Positions 25,301 to 30,760 of a DNA stretch of 30,823 bases are shown here, in pieces; within the stretch, counting starts at the first letter, position 1; each line of letters starts with the position of its first letter. Under the pieces are notes generated by a model. That model saw only the letters and a list, made by a program, of their open reading frames with translations, searched no databases and was not told the DNA's origin. The stretch lies in assembly GCA_000310025.1 (NCBI GenBank), contig FN648839.1, positions 3,139 to 33,961 of the forward strand. The letters are read 5' to 3'. This DNA comes from Ectocarpus siliculosus (Eukaryota > Sar > Phaeophyceae > Ectocarpales > Ectocarpaceae). The position numbers were made by a program, and so were the translations under genes.

Positions 25301-26785
25301 CACAACCAGGAGAAAAGGCCCTTTGCCCTCGCTTGCAACGCAGCGCTTCGAAGTAGAGCAACAGCGATGAATGGTGGCAAGTTAGTCATTCATACAAGAG
25401 ACGAGGTAAACAGTTGCAAGTTGCTTGGAACACGTTATATGTGAGGATACATGCCAAACCCTAAGCGCGCTCTTGAGCCTCGGCAGTGTGAGAACGGGAG
25501 TCTACACGCAGGAAATGGGACAAGACGCGGTTTCCTGGATGTTTTCTAGAGGTGGTCGGATAGGCTCACGTTTAACTCATACTATGAGCTGTAGAAGAAT
25601 ACTTGAATACAGCTCACCCTTTCGTCAGCTTGGAGGCGTACCGGCGAAAAAGAGAGATGAGGCCAGTGTGCGTCGCAAACGGTAGCGCTAGAATATCCAA
25701 ATCTCTGGCAAATCCGAGGAATCCTTCTTCCGTCAAAGCGTTCTCGAAGACCACACGGGGTGCACTTGGAGGTGTTTCTGAGCGAGTATAGCAAGAACCA
25801 AGGGGTTGCAAGCATAACCCAAAGAGAACGTTAGTATAAAAATATAGGGAATACAATGATCAATAGGCGCGAGAGAGTCAAGCCTTGCCTTGGCCAGCCC
25901 ATCTCGTGGCCGGTGCCATTCTGAATTGTTCCGGGGTCGAGCGTGGTTTTCCACTATTGTTGTAGTAATAGTGCCATTCATCTGCGGCGCCTACCAAGGT
26001 CATCATATCCTCAGGGGCGCACCATATGGTACGAAACAAGCACGAGCCTGGTGGTTCAGAACCAACGCTCCGGTCCCTGGTACCTGTGTCGTCCCCGTTC
26101 ATGGCTGGTGCATACGTGAACCCCTCTTCCCACAGCTGCGTCGCTTGCCTCTCAACCTCCGCTTTGACCTCCAGCGACGTGTACAGCCGGAACAACATGG
26201 TGGGCGTCCACCGACGGGCAATTCGAACACACTCGACCATGACAGACAAACACTTTTTGAACTTGTGTGCCCGGAGGGCCTGAGGCGAATCACGTCACGC
26301 ATAAAACGGAGAACGCTGGTCACCCATTTCATTGTATGTATGTGGCGCAGTGGACGGACGGAAAAACAGATGGCACCGCCTTTCTTTTCGTGTGCATATA
26401 TATATGACCTATCACAAGACGTAGAATGGCCTTACGCGGAAACGCCACAACACGACCTTTTCATGCCAACTCGTTCCAAATCGATTTTTTGAGCAACTCT
26501 TTGTTCCTGTTCAGCCACAGAAGCAAACCCGTACCGGCAGTTACCTAGAGCATATAGGTGCGGACGAAGGTGGACGCTGCGGTGTCCAAATCGCTGTGAC
26601 CGCATCGCAAACTAGCACACCACCATGCCTGTGGCATCAGTGCAACTACCGAGAAGAAGTCAGTGGCTCACCCTCTGGATCGATTTCGCGGCTGTAGTCT
26701 CTCGAGTACCCTTGTCCATCAAGGAAAACTTTTCTCTGGCAGCGAAGCGTAGCTCGAGCTTTTTCTTGGCCATATGCTCCGCCCT
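908..26785 (-). CDS. Giant multi-exon gene: IQ / EF-hand-like / TPR protein (5'-partial, 39-exon model)
   Basis: Exons 5'->3' on the minus strand: 26785-26672, 26279-25889, 25777-25618, 25345-25208, 24561-24462, 24106-23900, 22712-22605, 21382-21252, 20626-20534, 20071-19951, 19536-19392, 19224-19103, 18271-18155, 17196-17144, 16189-15757, 15316-15169, 14874-14525, 14264-14109, 11996-11557, 11242-11086, 11009-10907, 10256-10121, 9419-9302, 8787-8698, 8521-8379, 7995-7884, 7676-7374, 7023-6777, 6491-6370, 6084-5888, 5198-4956, 4214-3761, 3673-3480, 3066-2955, 2689-2600, 2321-2113, 1781-1613, 1362-1210, 961-908. Reading phase is compatible across all 38 introns and the total is 6933 nt (2310 aa plus stop). 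Each junction has an AG acceptor and a GT donor, except one GC donor. Domains seen: IQ motif, degenerate EF-hand pair, low-complexity linkers, C-terminal TPRs. The family is not recognised; a scaffold role is inferred. Least certain: the starts of 11009, 7676 and 4214, the donor at 15169, and the missing first exon(s). Confidence 0.75.
1613..2321 (-). CDS. Exons 36-37: TPR repeats
   Basis: Exon 2321-2113 (209 bp, 0 to 2) follows acceptor gccactttcgtcag and reads ELCIAHMHVRLAIVLSGDGD and ends SSHAELVGARRHYS with donor gtagag. Exon 1781-1613 (169 bp, 2 to 0, donor gtaggg) continues YLRWAKRVDDACGVSHAHTC and LARMYQVMEDDESSAF. Joined, GARRHYSR-YLRWAKRVDD forms the second helix of a TPR and GVSHAHTCLARMY the first helix of the next, which strongly supports the junction. 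A short Pro/Asp/Gln insert separates the repeats in the first exon. Confidence 0.75.
2600..3673 (-). CDS. Exons 33-35: core TPR repeats
   Basis: Exon 3673-3480 (194 bp, 0 to 2, acceptor catctcaacag, donor gtgaga) contains LMGLGTMATLCGDDRGARDL and YERAVQCC. Exon 3066-2955 (112 bp, 2 to 0) reads GLAHALAAKAHLQAAAGRFE and EAVGGFKLVLK. Exon 2689-2600 (90 bp, 0 to 0, donor gtgtga) reads ELRDDALAASAHSCLGWAMA. Equivalent helix positions recur at 40 residues, the longer spacing seen in kinesin-light-chain-type TPRs. The split CGG codon at the first join gives Arg. This is the clearest TPR region in the window. Confidence 0.8.
3761..4214 (-). CDS. Exon 32: long Arg/Pro-rich exon ending in TPR helix (boundaries uncertain)
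   Basis: The minus strand is open from about 4450 to 3746. Pro/Arg/Ser-rich sequence (SARRRRRSPPNTARTAPRW) is followed by acidic and helical sequence (FHAEEATDEMMKGSLLWRES, ERYACLLDTASHLF). The start given uses acceptor caacaccctgtag because it alone gives both a pyrimidine-rich tract and the 1-base phase required; reading is open further, up to 4450. The end, TTT|gtgttc at 3761, is the only phase-0 donor seen before the stop and leaves an 87-bp intron. The 3' part fits the helix before the next TPR. Confidence 0.5.
4956..6084 (-). CDS. Exons 30-31: TPR and linker
   Basis: Exon 6084-5888 (197 bp, 0 to 2) follows a textbook pyrimidine tract (tcttttcttttccgcg, then acacactag) and reads HVAALQALLELGKTALSLGE and VDSAVEVFKRRL before gtgagg: a strong TPR. 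This exon does not show up as an ATG-initiated ORF. Exon 5198-4956 (2 to 2, donor gtaggc) is a Thr/Pro/Lys linker followed by CELATMERSALDVAEALWWL, TPR-like. The split codon at the join makes Asn. An alternative phase-1 donor for the second exon lies at 4981|4980. Confidence 0.65.
6370..7023 (-). CDS. Exons 28-29: TPR with acidic insert
   Basis: Exon 7023-6777 (0 to 1, acceptor cccatgttgcag, donor gtgatt) starts with a TPR (GLCGRAWQSVAAKKRREVKY) and then an acidic run (GNNEQEEDTDGEEGSSDGE). Exon 6491-6370 (1 to 0, acceptor cgccaccggagcag, donor gtacgg) reads DLNDVKASAREAAGCFRRQV and ends in PHLEAE. An alternative acceptor further upstream for the second exon (ending catcacag) is in phase 0 and would break the frame, so it was not used. 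The acidic insert probably forms a surface loop between repeats. Confidence 0.7.
7374..7676 (-). CDS. Exon 27: TPR exon with uncertain start
   Basis: The 3' half reads EARRGSSTALVRLGRGKEAL and TKAAEATELADQ before a strong gtgagc donor: a good TPR. The start shown uses the best acceptor (gttatacttcag) and stays open in phase 0 for 101 codons. A second phase-0 acceptor (gtgcagcag, exon start about 7525) would give a repeat spacing of about 41 residues, closer to the neighbouring TPRs. The long plus-strand ORF over this region (7066-7647) is antisense to the exon and lacks supporting signals. Confidence 0.55.
7884..8787 (-). CDS. Exons 24-26: first TPR repeats
   Basis: Exon 8787-8698 (90 bp, 0 to 0, donor gtaagg) reads ELMRQKRPEQAVVVWGQAAE, a TPR helix pair remnant. 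Exon 8521-8379 (143 bp, 0 to 2, donor gtgtgc) reads SLVVLLKLSSGFQKLGRFQD. Exon 7995-7884 (112 bp, 2 to 0, donor gtccgc) reads GKLGWALINVKDFERALEAF. The small residues at the usual helix positions (G/A at 8, A at 20, aromatic at 24) identify tetratricopeptide repeats, which pack as helical hairpins and bind peptide partners. The first 112-bp exon has the same length, phases and split Arg codon as exon 34 (3066-2955), pointing to exon duplication. Confidence 0.75.
9302..11242 (-). CDS. Exons 20-23: Lys-rich helix, short TPR-flanking linkers
   Basis: Exon 11242-11086 (2 to 0) is Lys/Ala/Gln rich (AEQADWKGQVTAREVAKKAK) and ends at a perfect gtgagt. Exon 11009-10907 (0 to 1) reads DDVRQIELETYERVFEVLPG. 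Its start is the least certain: the acceptor gtggtggag leaves an intron of only 76 bp. Exon 10256-10121 (1 to 2, acceptor acatcagattttag, donor gtgagt) is Glu/Asp/Ser rich and ends in a Ser run encoded by repeated agctcg. Exon 9419-9302 (2 to 0, donor gtaggc) is Pro/Ser/Thr rich and ends DHPSQQLLK. These pieces lead into the TPR array. None has a long ATG-to-stop ORF in its own right; phase agreement is the main support. Confidence 0.55.
11557..11996 (-). CDS. Exon 19: Asp/Gly/Pro/Thr-rich linker exon
   Basis: A 440-bp exon (phase 0 to 2) begins after acceptor cccgcgcttggcag and ends at ATCAG|gtgaca. The first ~25 residues are helical (AILNQIADMVVDLAALV). The remainder is low-complexity, acidic and rich in Gly, Pro, Ser and Thr (VSVGGGGTTLPQPGADQ, DDNSDDGVHGSDTNDF), as expected of a disordered linker. 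The two bases left at its end plus the first base of exon 20 restore a Ser codon. The preceding intron of 2.1 kb is the longest in the gene and could hide an extra phase-0 exon. Confidence 0.65.
11997..14108 (-). other. 2.1-kb intron with open stretches of unknown origin
   Basis: The longest intron in the model. It carries overlapping open stretches on both strands: plus 12481-12861 (126 codons), minus 12785-12276, minus 13556-13014 and plus 13531-13845. None shows a recognisable transposase, reverse transcriptase or integrase motif, terminal repeats or target duplications. It could be a decayed insertion or could hide another phase-0 exon. Confidence 0.35.
14109..15316 (-). CDS. Exons 16-18: helical segment, Ser/Pro linker, acidic region
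   Basis: Exon 15316-15169 (0 to 1) reads PKAVVQELEAVLRSVFDRYA and ALERSIGLGSVDTFHEG, a clear amphipathic helix absent from simple ATG-to-stop searching. Its donor is gtcatc at 15168; an in-phase alternative (gtctgg) would end it at 15196. Exon 14874-14525 (1 to 0) follows tctccatcgccaatcgtacag and is Ser/Pro/Gly rich before GVLLFIGDTNIFPMLGFE and a strong gtgaga donor. Exon 14264-14109 (0 to 0) reads ILATAAKEIEHMASTEAEDA and LDADGFVR with donor gtgtgt. The region probably links folded parts. No family is assigned. Confidence 0.6.
15757..17196 (-). CDS. Exons 14-15: 53-bp microexon and Ser/Arg-rich low-complexity exon
   Basis: Exon 17196-17144 is only 53 bp (17 codons plus 2 nt), bounded by a cttcgcag acceptor and a perfect gtgagt donor, and its phases (0 to 2) fit both neighbours. 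Exon 16189-15757 (433 bp, 2 to 0) follows acceptor atctcgaaactcag. It encodes a Ser-, Arg- and Pro-rich, probably disordered segment (GEGEKSKTSPPASGRSS, MAKRVKRRTTNLSRASN) ending SPTREVFQK. Its donor, AAG|gtccac, is weak. Reading is open past it to a stop at 15553, so a longer exon is possible, but a cleavage at 15757 lets the next exon continue in phase. The internal Met at 16062 is not needed as a start, because reading is open upstream to the acceptor. Confidence 0.6.
15758..18154 (-). other. Introns around exons 14-15, no further gene seen
   Basis: Introns 17197-18154 and 16190-17143 are close to 1 kb each. A minus-strand stretch in 17913-17614 has an ECLLCRN...H...H arrangement resembling a C2H2 finger, but it lacks phase-matched splice sites. 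A plus-strand open stretch 16824-17228 overlaps exon 14 and has no recognisable motif. The other introns longer than 300 bp in this gene likewise show no additional supported gene. Confidence 0.35.
18155..19536 (-). CDS. Exons 11-13: unrecognised alpha-helical domain
   Basis: Exons 19536-19392 (0 to 1, donor gtgcca), 19224-19103 (1 to 0, donor gtaaga) and 18271-18155 (0 to 0, donor gtgaga). Acceptors are good, e.g. tgtgtgtcttcttcag and catccatcccgtcacag. Together they encode about 128 residues that look almost wholly helical: PALPPLLAQLAIGGG, VRNFVEGFNIRLNRSLSPG, then ELFTIVREMERSIRLAGIGD, MQTCLRSAAHACIFSDA and GAVMERFMSNIESVHPLLSK. It may be a folded domain conserved within the family, but I cannot name it. 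No membrane segment or catalytic motif is visible. Confidence 0.7.
19951..21382 (-). CDS. Exons 8-10: unrecognised helical/loop region
   Basis: Exons 21382-21252 (0 to 2, donor gtgggt), 20626-20534 (2 to 2, donor gtcagc) and 20071-19951 (2 to 0, donor gtaatg). The first starts MLQEIFLTLVGRQGDRDSLN directly after an AG; the Met could be misread as a start but phase 0 continues from the exon above. The middle exon reads DYGLHPGIPNNGEDNFLLAH and the third VVPDEEEQQGSMGNRERELF, ending VDKWLVDRK. Split codons at both joins give Arg. No motif is assigned. The large single-frame ORFs on the opposite strand here are shadows: none has matching splice sites. Confidence 0.65.
21862..22080. repeat. Dispersed repeat, copy A
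   Basis: Shares an ordered series of short blocks with 23311-23505: cagtcgt, ggcatg, ccaggccgattca, agcgggcacccgcc / agcgggtacccgcc, ttcaaa, caacttga, tctatc, and a late ctatat block. It lies inside intron 21383-22604. The copies are in the same orientation and strongly diverged. No terminal repeats or coding sequence are seen; it is possibly a short non-autonomous element. Confidence 0.55.
22605..24106 (-). CDS. Exons 6-7: Ser/Asp-rich linker and amphipathic helix
   Basis: Exon 24106-23900 (69 codons, phase 0 to 0) is rich in Ser, Asp and Glu (SSTSSDPSELASAVSDSS) and ends with GMKKDGFEKAIQ before gtgcgc. Exon 22712-22605 (36 codons, phase 0 to 0, donor gtacag) reads KMHAKELHTSWATVRLYF, then FEILAPNAAKLFAAK, an alternating hydrophobic/charged helix. 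Reading is also open upstream of 24106 to an in-frame ATG at 24199, so this could be taken as a gene start. The phase-matched upstream exons and the acceptor ending in cttagacag argue for an internal exon. No known family is recognised. The 1.2-kb intron between the two exons contains a dispersed repeat and a perfect hairpin (see separate entries). Confidence 0.65.
22853..22910. repeat. Perfect 23-bp inverted repeat (hairpin)
   Basis: Left arm 22853-22875 begins tgttgccacgtcatgatg; the right arm 22888-22910 is its exact reverse complement; the 12-nt loop is 22876-22887. No mismatch in 23 bp. It is intronic to the minus-strand gene and about 140 bp upstream of exon 22712-22605. No flanking duplication is seen. 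Confidence 0.9.
23311..23505. repeat. Dispersed repeat, copy B
   Basis: Second, same-orientation copy of the element at 21862-22080, inside intron 22713-23899. The best-conserved part is caccaggccgattcaccc followed by agcgggtacccgcc. Its ends are not defined. Confidence 0.55.
24462..25777 (-). CDS. Exons 3-5: helical segment and degenerate EF-hand pair
   Basis: Exons 25777-25618, 25345-25208 and 24561-24462 join in phases 1, 2, 2 and 0. The first encodes a helical segment (LTEEGFLGFARDLDI, then LISLFRRYASKLTK). The next two look like paired EF-hands: LFSWLCKSSGVHRLGKED followed by IAKLLDGLGLP, then SDEDAL running into ADGMWDYNAFCRHL across the intron. The G-x-W-D-Y-x-x-F spacing is typical of the second half of an EF-hand. 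Acidic ligands at loop positions 1, 3 and 12 are missing, so calcium binding is doubtful and a structural role is more likely. Donors are gtgagc, gtgagt and gtgcgt. An alternative exon 24769-24697 also fits the incoming phase but would stop the gene; it was rejected because 24561-24462 completes the EF-hand and keeps the frame open. Confidence 0.65.
25889..26785 (-). CDS. Exons 1-2 of model: IQ motif and helical region
   Basis: Exon 26785-26672 follows a strong polypyrimidine acceptor (tttcttctatttcag) and ends at AGG|gtgagc. Exon 26279-25889 follows an acceptor ending in gcctcag. The two join in phase 0 to give a basic, helical stretch containing IQRALRAHKFKK, which fits the IQxxxRxxxxK calmodulin-binding pattern; the intron falls directly after IQR. 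Residues 39-168 continue as charged helix (LEVKAEVERQATQLWEEGF), then a stretch containing DEWHYYYNN. There is no GT in the last ~60 bases of this exon, but CAAG|gcaagg provides a GC donor in phase 1, exactly the phase the next exon needs. IQ motifs normally bind calmodulin or related light chains; binding here is inference. The true 5' end lies further upstream and was not found. Confidence 0.7.
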
Positions 26786-26859
26786 CTGAAATAGAAGAAA
26801 CAAAATTTCGTCGAATTCAGGTGGCGGTTCGCATCCGGGGCTTGTACAGTTTCGTACTT

Positions 26860-27480
26860 TTCCATGGAAACTTTCACGGAAGTCCATGGAATCCAATGAA
26901 ATTTTTCATGGACTTCCATGGAATTCCATGGACTTCCATGGAACTTCCATGGACTTCCATGAAACGTCCATGGACTTCCATGAAACGTCCATGGACTTCC
27001 ATGGAATTCCATGAAACGTTTCACGACATTCCATGAAAGGTTCCATGGACGTCCATGACATTTATTTGTGTCATGAAACCTCCATGAAAATATTTCACTA
27101 CTTGTCGTGAAACATTTCACGGAAATTTTTCATGGACATTCATGACATGCTTTCATGAACGCCCATGAACGTTCATGAAACGTTTCATGAACACCCATGA
27201 AAGTTTTCATGAACCGTGCACGAAATGTTCCATGAACGTTCATGAAAGGTTTTATGAACGAACGCCCATGAACGTTCATGAAATGTTTCATGAAAGCCCA
27301 TGAACGTCCATGAAATGTTCTATGAACGCCCATGAAATGTTCCATGAACGCCCATGAAATGTTTCATGAACGCCCATGGAATATTTCATGGAATTCCATG
27401 GAAGTCCGTTGAACTCCATGAAAGTTCCATGAAATATTTCATGGAAGTCTATGAAATGTTTCATGACCTTTCAAGGACGT
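26860..27480. repeat. CATG-periodic simple-sequence block
   Basis: About 620 bp made of variants of ttccatggactt (26860-27060) grading into catgaacgcccatgaacgtt and catgaaatgttt variants (27120-27480). CATG recurs about every 10-13 bp, and because units such as ccatgg and ttcatgaa are self-complementary, both strands look alike. The open reading frames across it (FHGSPWT-type repeats) follow from the unit length and are not taken as genes. It lies just upstream of the first modelled exon. Confidence 0.85.
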
Positions 27481-27772
27481 TGATGAGTCACGACAGCAGC
27501 AGCGTTGTTAGTAGGTGTTTCCTCTGTTGTTCTGAACAGAATTCGGTGTCCGAGAGCTAGTAGGGAAGACGGCACAGTACAGACAGCTAGTGCCCCCTTT
27601 GTGTTTGTGTCGTTTGTTGACAAACATATTCGTCACGTTTCCGTGAGGATGTTGCGGCTGTGCCCACACCGGAAGTCTTCGCCTAGCCCGGGCACATTTC
27701 GACGTAGCCCCTCTGCAAGCAAGCCCATGTTCGCCTCAGAGAGACAAAATGAAGTATGTATGTACTCCGTCT

Positions 27773-28047
27773 TCAAGTACGCGTGCGTGCGTTTTTTTCC
27801 GTCATGTCCGCCACAAAGAAACGATTTGAACCTGTTTTTCGGTTCTCGCCGTCGTCGCCGACGGAAAGCATAATAACCGACGAACTCAGGGGATCAACAC
27901 AGTTAGCTCTAGCAACACCACAACGACTTATTCCCGACAAAATCCAAAGCCAAGCTTGTTGTCGGAGCCGGAATAAACAGACAGTGGTTTGTTGAAAAGG
28001 CAACGCTATTTGCTCCTGTCCACCGGTCGGTCCCGGAGTAACCTCCT
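27773..28047 (-). CDS. Open stretch, possible upstream exon (weak)
   Basis: After a good acceptor (cttctgcacccctttag) the minus strand is open for about 90 codons with no stop until 27773, including CLFRLRQQAWLWILSG and VIMLSVGDDGENRKT. Donors are poor (ACAG|gttcaa in phase 1, TTT|gtggcg in phase 0). If real it would precede exon 26785-26672, with the CATG block in the intron between them. Composition is less protein-like than the accepted exons. Confidence 0.2.
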
Positions 28048-28335
28048 AAAGGGGTGCAGAAGACGAATATTATGTTGACTAATTTTGAAATCAAACGTGA
28101 GAGCACCAGAAATTGCACAACAGACACACAAGACCAGTAGGAAGGCACCGCGAAAAACAGCAATCAATCGTTGATTCTCGAACAGGGCGGCAGTAGATGC
28201 TGCTCAAAACATACATTTCACGCGTCTTCCTCCACCGGCCCCCTTTGAAATCAAGATAAAAATTCACACCACCATTCATTCTAAATTCTAGTCAAAAGAG
28301 CCAATACAGAAGGCGCTCAAACAAGGTCAGTTTTG

Positions 28336-28812
28336 AGGGTAAGGTTAGGCATTCTATTGTCATCAGTAGAGGGCATCATGAAGAGGCGTCGTGCGTGTGG
28401 CACGTTCAGGTTTGCTACTGGAGCTGAAATATCGAAGGTCGCAGCAGCCTTTGAAAACAGCCCGAAATCTGCGCCGGAACCAAGCGGCATCCAACATTTA
28501 ATTTGTCACAGCCGTGCTCACCGCGACCGACCCCAATCTCCTGAACTGCGGGTTTACAGCAGTAGCTGATGCCACTAGCTACTGCTGACACCCCTCCGTT
28601 CAGGGGTTTGTTCACGGTCCGTGGCGGCGAGCATGGCTGTGGCAAACGTTGGATGCCGCTTGGTTCCGGCGCAAATTTCGGACAGGTTTTAGAGGCTGCT
28701 GCGACCTTCGATATTTGTTTCCGCTCCAGTAGCAAACCTTAACGTGCGAGCACGCACAACGCCTCTTCATGGTGTCCTCTACTGATGACAATAGAATGCC
28801 TAACCAAACCCT
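28336..28812. mobile_element. 477-bp fold-back (long inverted repeat) element
   Basis: The left arm (28336 to about 28570) and right arm (about 28572 to 28812) are imperfect inverted copies along their whole length. Shared blocks include ggcattctattgtcatcag, atgaaga(g)gcg, aaggtttgctactggag, atcgaaggtcgcagcagcct, gaaccaagcggcatccaac and cagcagtagct near the centre. Outer ends match as agggtNNggttaggc. The right arm has small insertions relative to the left. No coding capacity and no clear target duplication: typical of a fold-back/MITE-like element. The two ORFs within it are mirror shadows of each other. Confidence 0.8.
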
Positions 28813-29086
28813 GGCGGGGAAGTTGAATTATTTCTTTGTATAGGATTAAAGTATGGGAAAAGAGCCAGCGTCGAAAACCCTTTTCTGCACCCCCTTAAAT
28901 GCTCCACCGGGCAGATCTCCACTCACAAAGCTCCAACCGACCTCAAACCAATTGCATCGTGTAGGTGTTTACTACTGTACAGCTATCTGAAATGCTACTT
29001 AAAAGCTAATTCCGACCAGTGGCCGCAGAGGTATGCTGAAAAGGGGGGTTCCGCAGCATGCCACGAAGCAGTAATCGTCTCGAAAC
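28813..29086. other. Spacer between fold-back element and repeat array
   Basis: No supported gene or clear repeat. Contains a loose gctccaccgg match to the palindrome of the adjacent array at about 28901. Confidence 0.35.
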
Positions 29087-29400
29087 TCCGTCTGGCCCAC
29101 CAGGCTAAACTCTATCTGCAGGGTGATGTTTGTCTTATGAAGACTTACTTGCATTATTGTTAGTACGGCCCACATCTATCATTCACGCCATCGTGCACCC
29201 CGATCGGACGGACGGGTGGGTGCAGAGAAACACCCACCCACGGGGGCTCAGTGGCTCAAGGGCCTGGTGGAGCAGATAAGCTTAACTGCTCCACCAGGTC
29301 AAACTCCATGTAAAGGGTGCTGTTTGTCTTACAAAGACATGCACTGTGTCGGCACGGCTCACAGCTATCATTGAAACCACCGGACGCCCGAATCGCACCA
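29087..29400 (-). repeat. Repeat-array units in reverse orientation
   Basis: Read on the minus strand these match the units of 29625-30760 (tcactgagcccc-type core, cactggtgcgatt, gctgtgagccgtgccgaca and the gtgggtggg motif). A full palindrome lies at 29261-29300. The first unit is degenerate. Confidence 0.7.
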
Positions 29401-29624
29401 GTGGATGCGGATGCTGGTCTTATAGAAGGCCGTTCAGTTCAGTAAAGAACGCGGAGGAGTGAGTTGAGAGTATAACTTCACTCATCATTCATCATTCACT
29501 CCGGCGTGAGCTCAGCAGATACAGTATAACAGTAAGTCTATTGGTAATATGTCAAATGACGAGTCGACAGCTAAAGTTGTCCGGTACGTAAACATACAAC
29601 CCTTACGACTTTAGACATGACTGT
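29401..29624. other. Unique spacer at orientation switch of the array
   Basis: Separates reverse and forward units. Contains short tcattca repeats (about 29484-29500) and no supported gene. Confidence 0.4.
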
Positions 29625-30760
29625 TGTGCCACCGGCCTTTGAGCCAATGAGCCCCCGTGGGACCCGCGGGCGTTCCTCTCTCTGGAACTACAGTAGTACT
29701 CCGATTGGAGTGCCCGATGGCTTGTATGATAGCTGTGAGACGTGCCAACACAATGCAGGTCTCCGAAGGAGAAACAATGTCCTCTAGATAGAGTTTGGCC
29801 TGGTGGAGAAGATAAGATATGGCTTATCTGCTCCACCGGCCTGTGAGCCACTGAGCCCCCGTTGATAGGCGTTTCTCTGCACCCACTGGTGCCCGATGGC
29901 TTGAATGAAAGATGTGAGCCATGCCGACACAATATATATACATGTCTTCGTAAGAAAAACGGCACCCTTTACATAGAGTTTGGCCTGGTGGAGCAGTTAA
30001 AAGCTTATCTGCTCCACCGGCTCTTGAGCCACTGAGCCTTAGTAGGACAAAAGACGTCATGCGGATGGAGTTTGGCCTGGTGGAGCAGATAGCATATCTG
30101 CTCCACTGGCCCTTGAACGGCTGAGCGGCGTTTGTCTGCATGCACTGGTCCGATTGGGGGGTCCGGTGGCTTGTATGATAGCTGTAAGCCGTGCGAATAC
30201 AATGCAAGTCTCCGGAGGCAAATAATTATCCTGTAGATAGAGTTTGGCCTGGTGGAGCAGATATGGTTTACCTGCTCCACCGGCCTTTGAGCCACTGAGC
30301 CTCCGTGGGTGGGGGTTTCTCTGCACCCACTGGTCCAATCGGGGTACCCGACGGCTTGTATGATAGCTGTGGGCCGTGCCGACACAATGCAAGTCTTCGT
30401 CAGACAAACAGCACCCCGTACATATAGTTTGGCCTGGTGGAGCAGTTAAGCTTAACTGCTCCACCGCCCCATGAGCCACTGAGCCCCCGTGGGTGGGCGT
30501 TTTTCTGCATCCACTGCTCCGATCAGGGTGTCCGATAGCGTGAATGATAGCTGTGGGCCATGCAAACACAATGCTAATCTTCGTAAGACAAACCACACCC
30601 TGTAGATAGAGCTTGGCCTGGTGGGGCAGTTAAGCTCAACTGCTCCACCGGCCCTTGAGCCATTGAGCCCCCATGGGTGGGCGTCTCTCTGCATCCACTG
30701 GTCCGATTGGGGTGCACAATGGCTTGAATGATAGCTGTGGACCGTGCTAACACGGTGCGG
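29625..30760 (+). repeat. Tandem array of ~185-bp units, each with a palindrome
   Basis: The start of the palindrome (ggcctggtgg) occurs at 29797, 29982, 30074, 30246, 30431 and 30615, giving periods of 185, 92, 172, 185 and 184 bp; the 92-bp unit is a partial copy. Each unit has the palindrome, then gagccactgagcccccgtgg, a cacccactggtccgat stretch, ggcttgtatgatagctgt, cgacacaatgcaagtct and gtagatagagttt. The array degenerates after about 30758. Long minus-strand ORFs over it arise because unit lengths leave several frames open; they have no independent support. Confidence 0.85.

Noticed and set aside
26719-27345. Minus-strand ORFs with FHGSPWT-type repeats
   Set aside because: Translation of a 12-bp simple repeat with a length divisible by three; no splice signals.
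29603-30694. Series of 80-179-codon minus-strand ORFs
   Set aside because: They repeat with the ~185-bp units and several frames are open at once, so they are a by-product of the tandem array.
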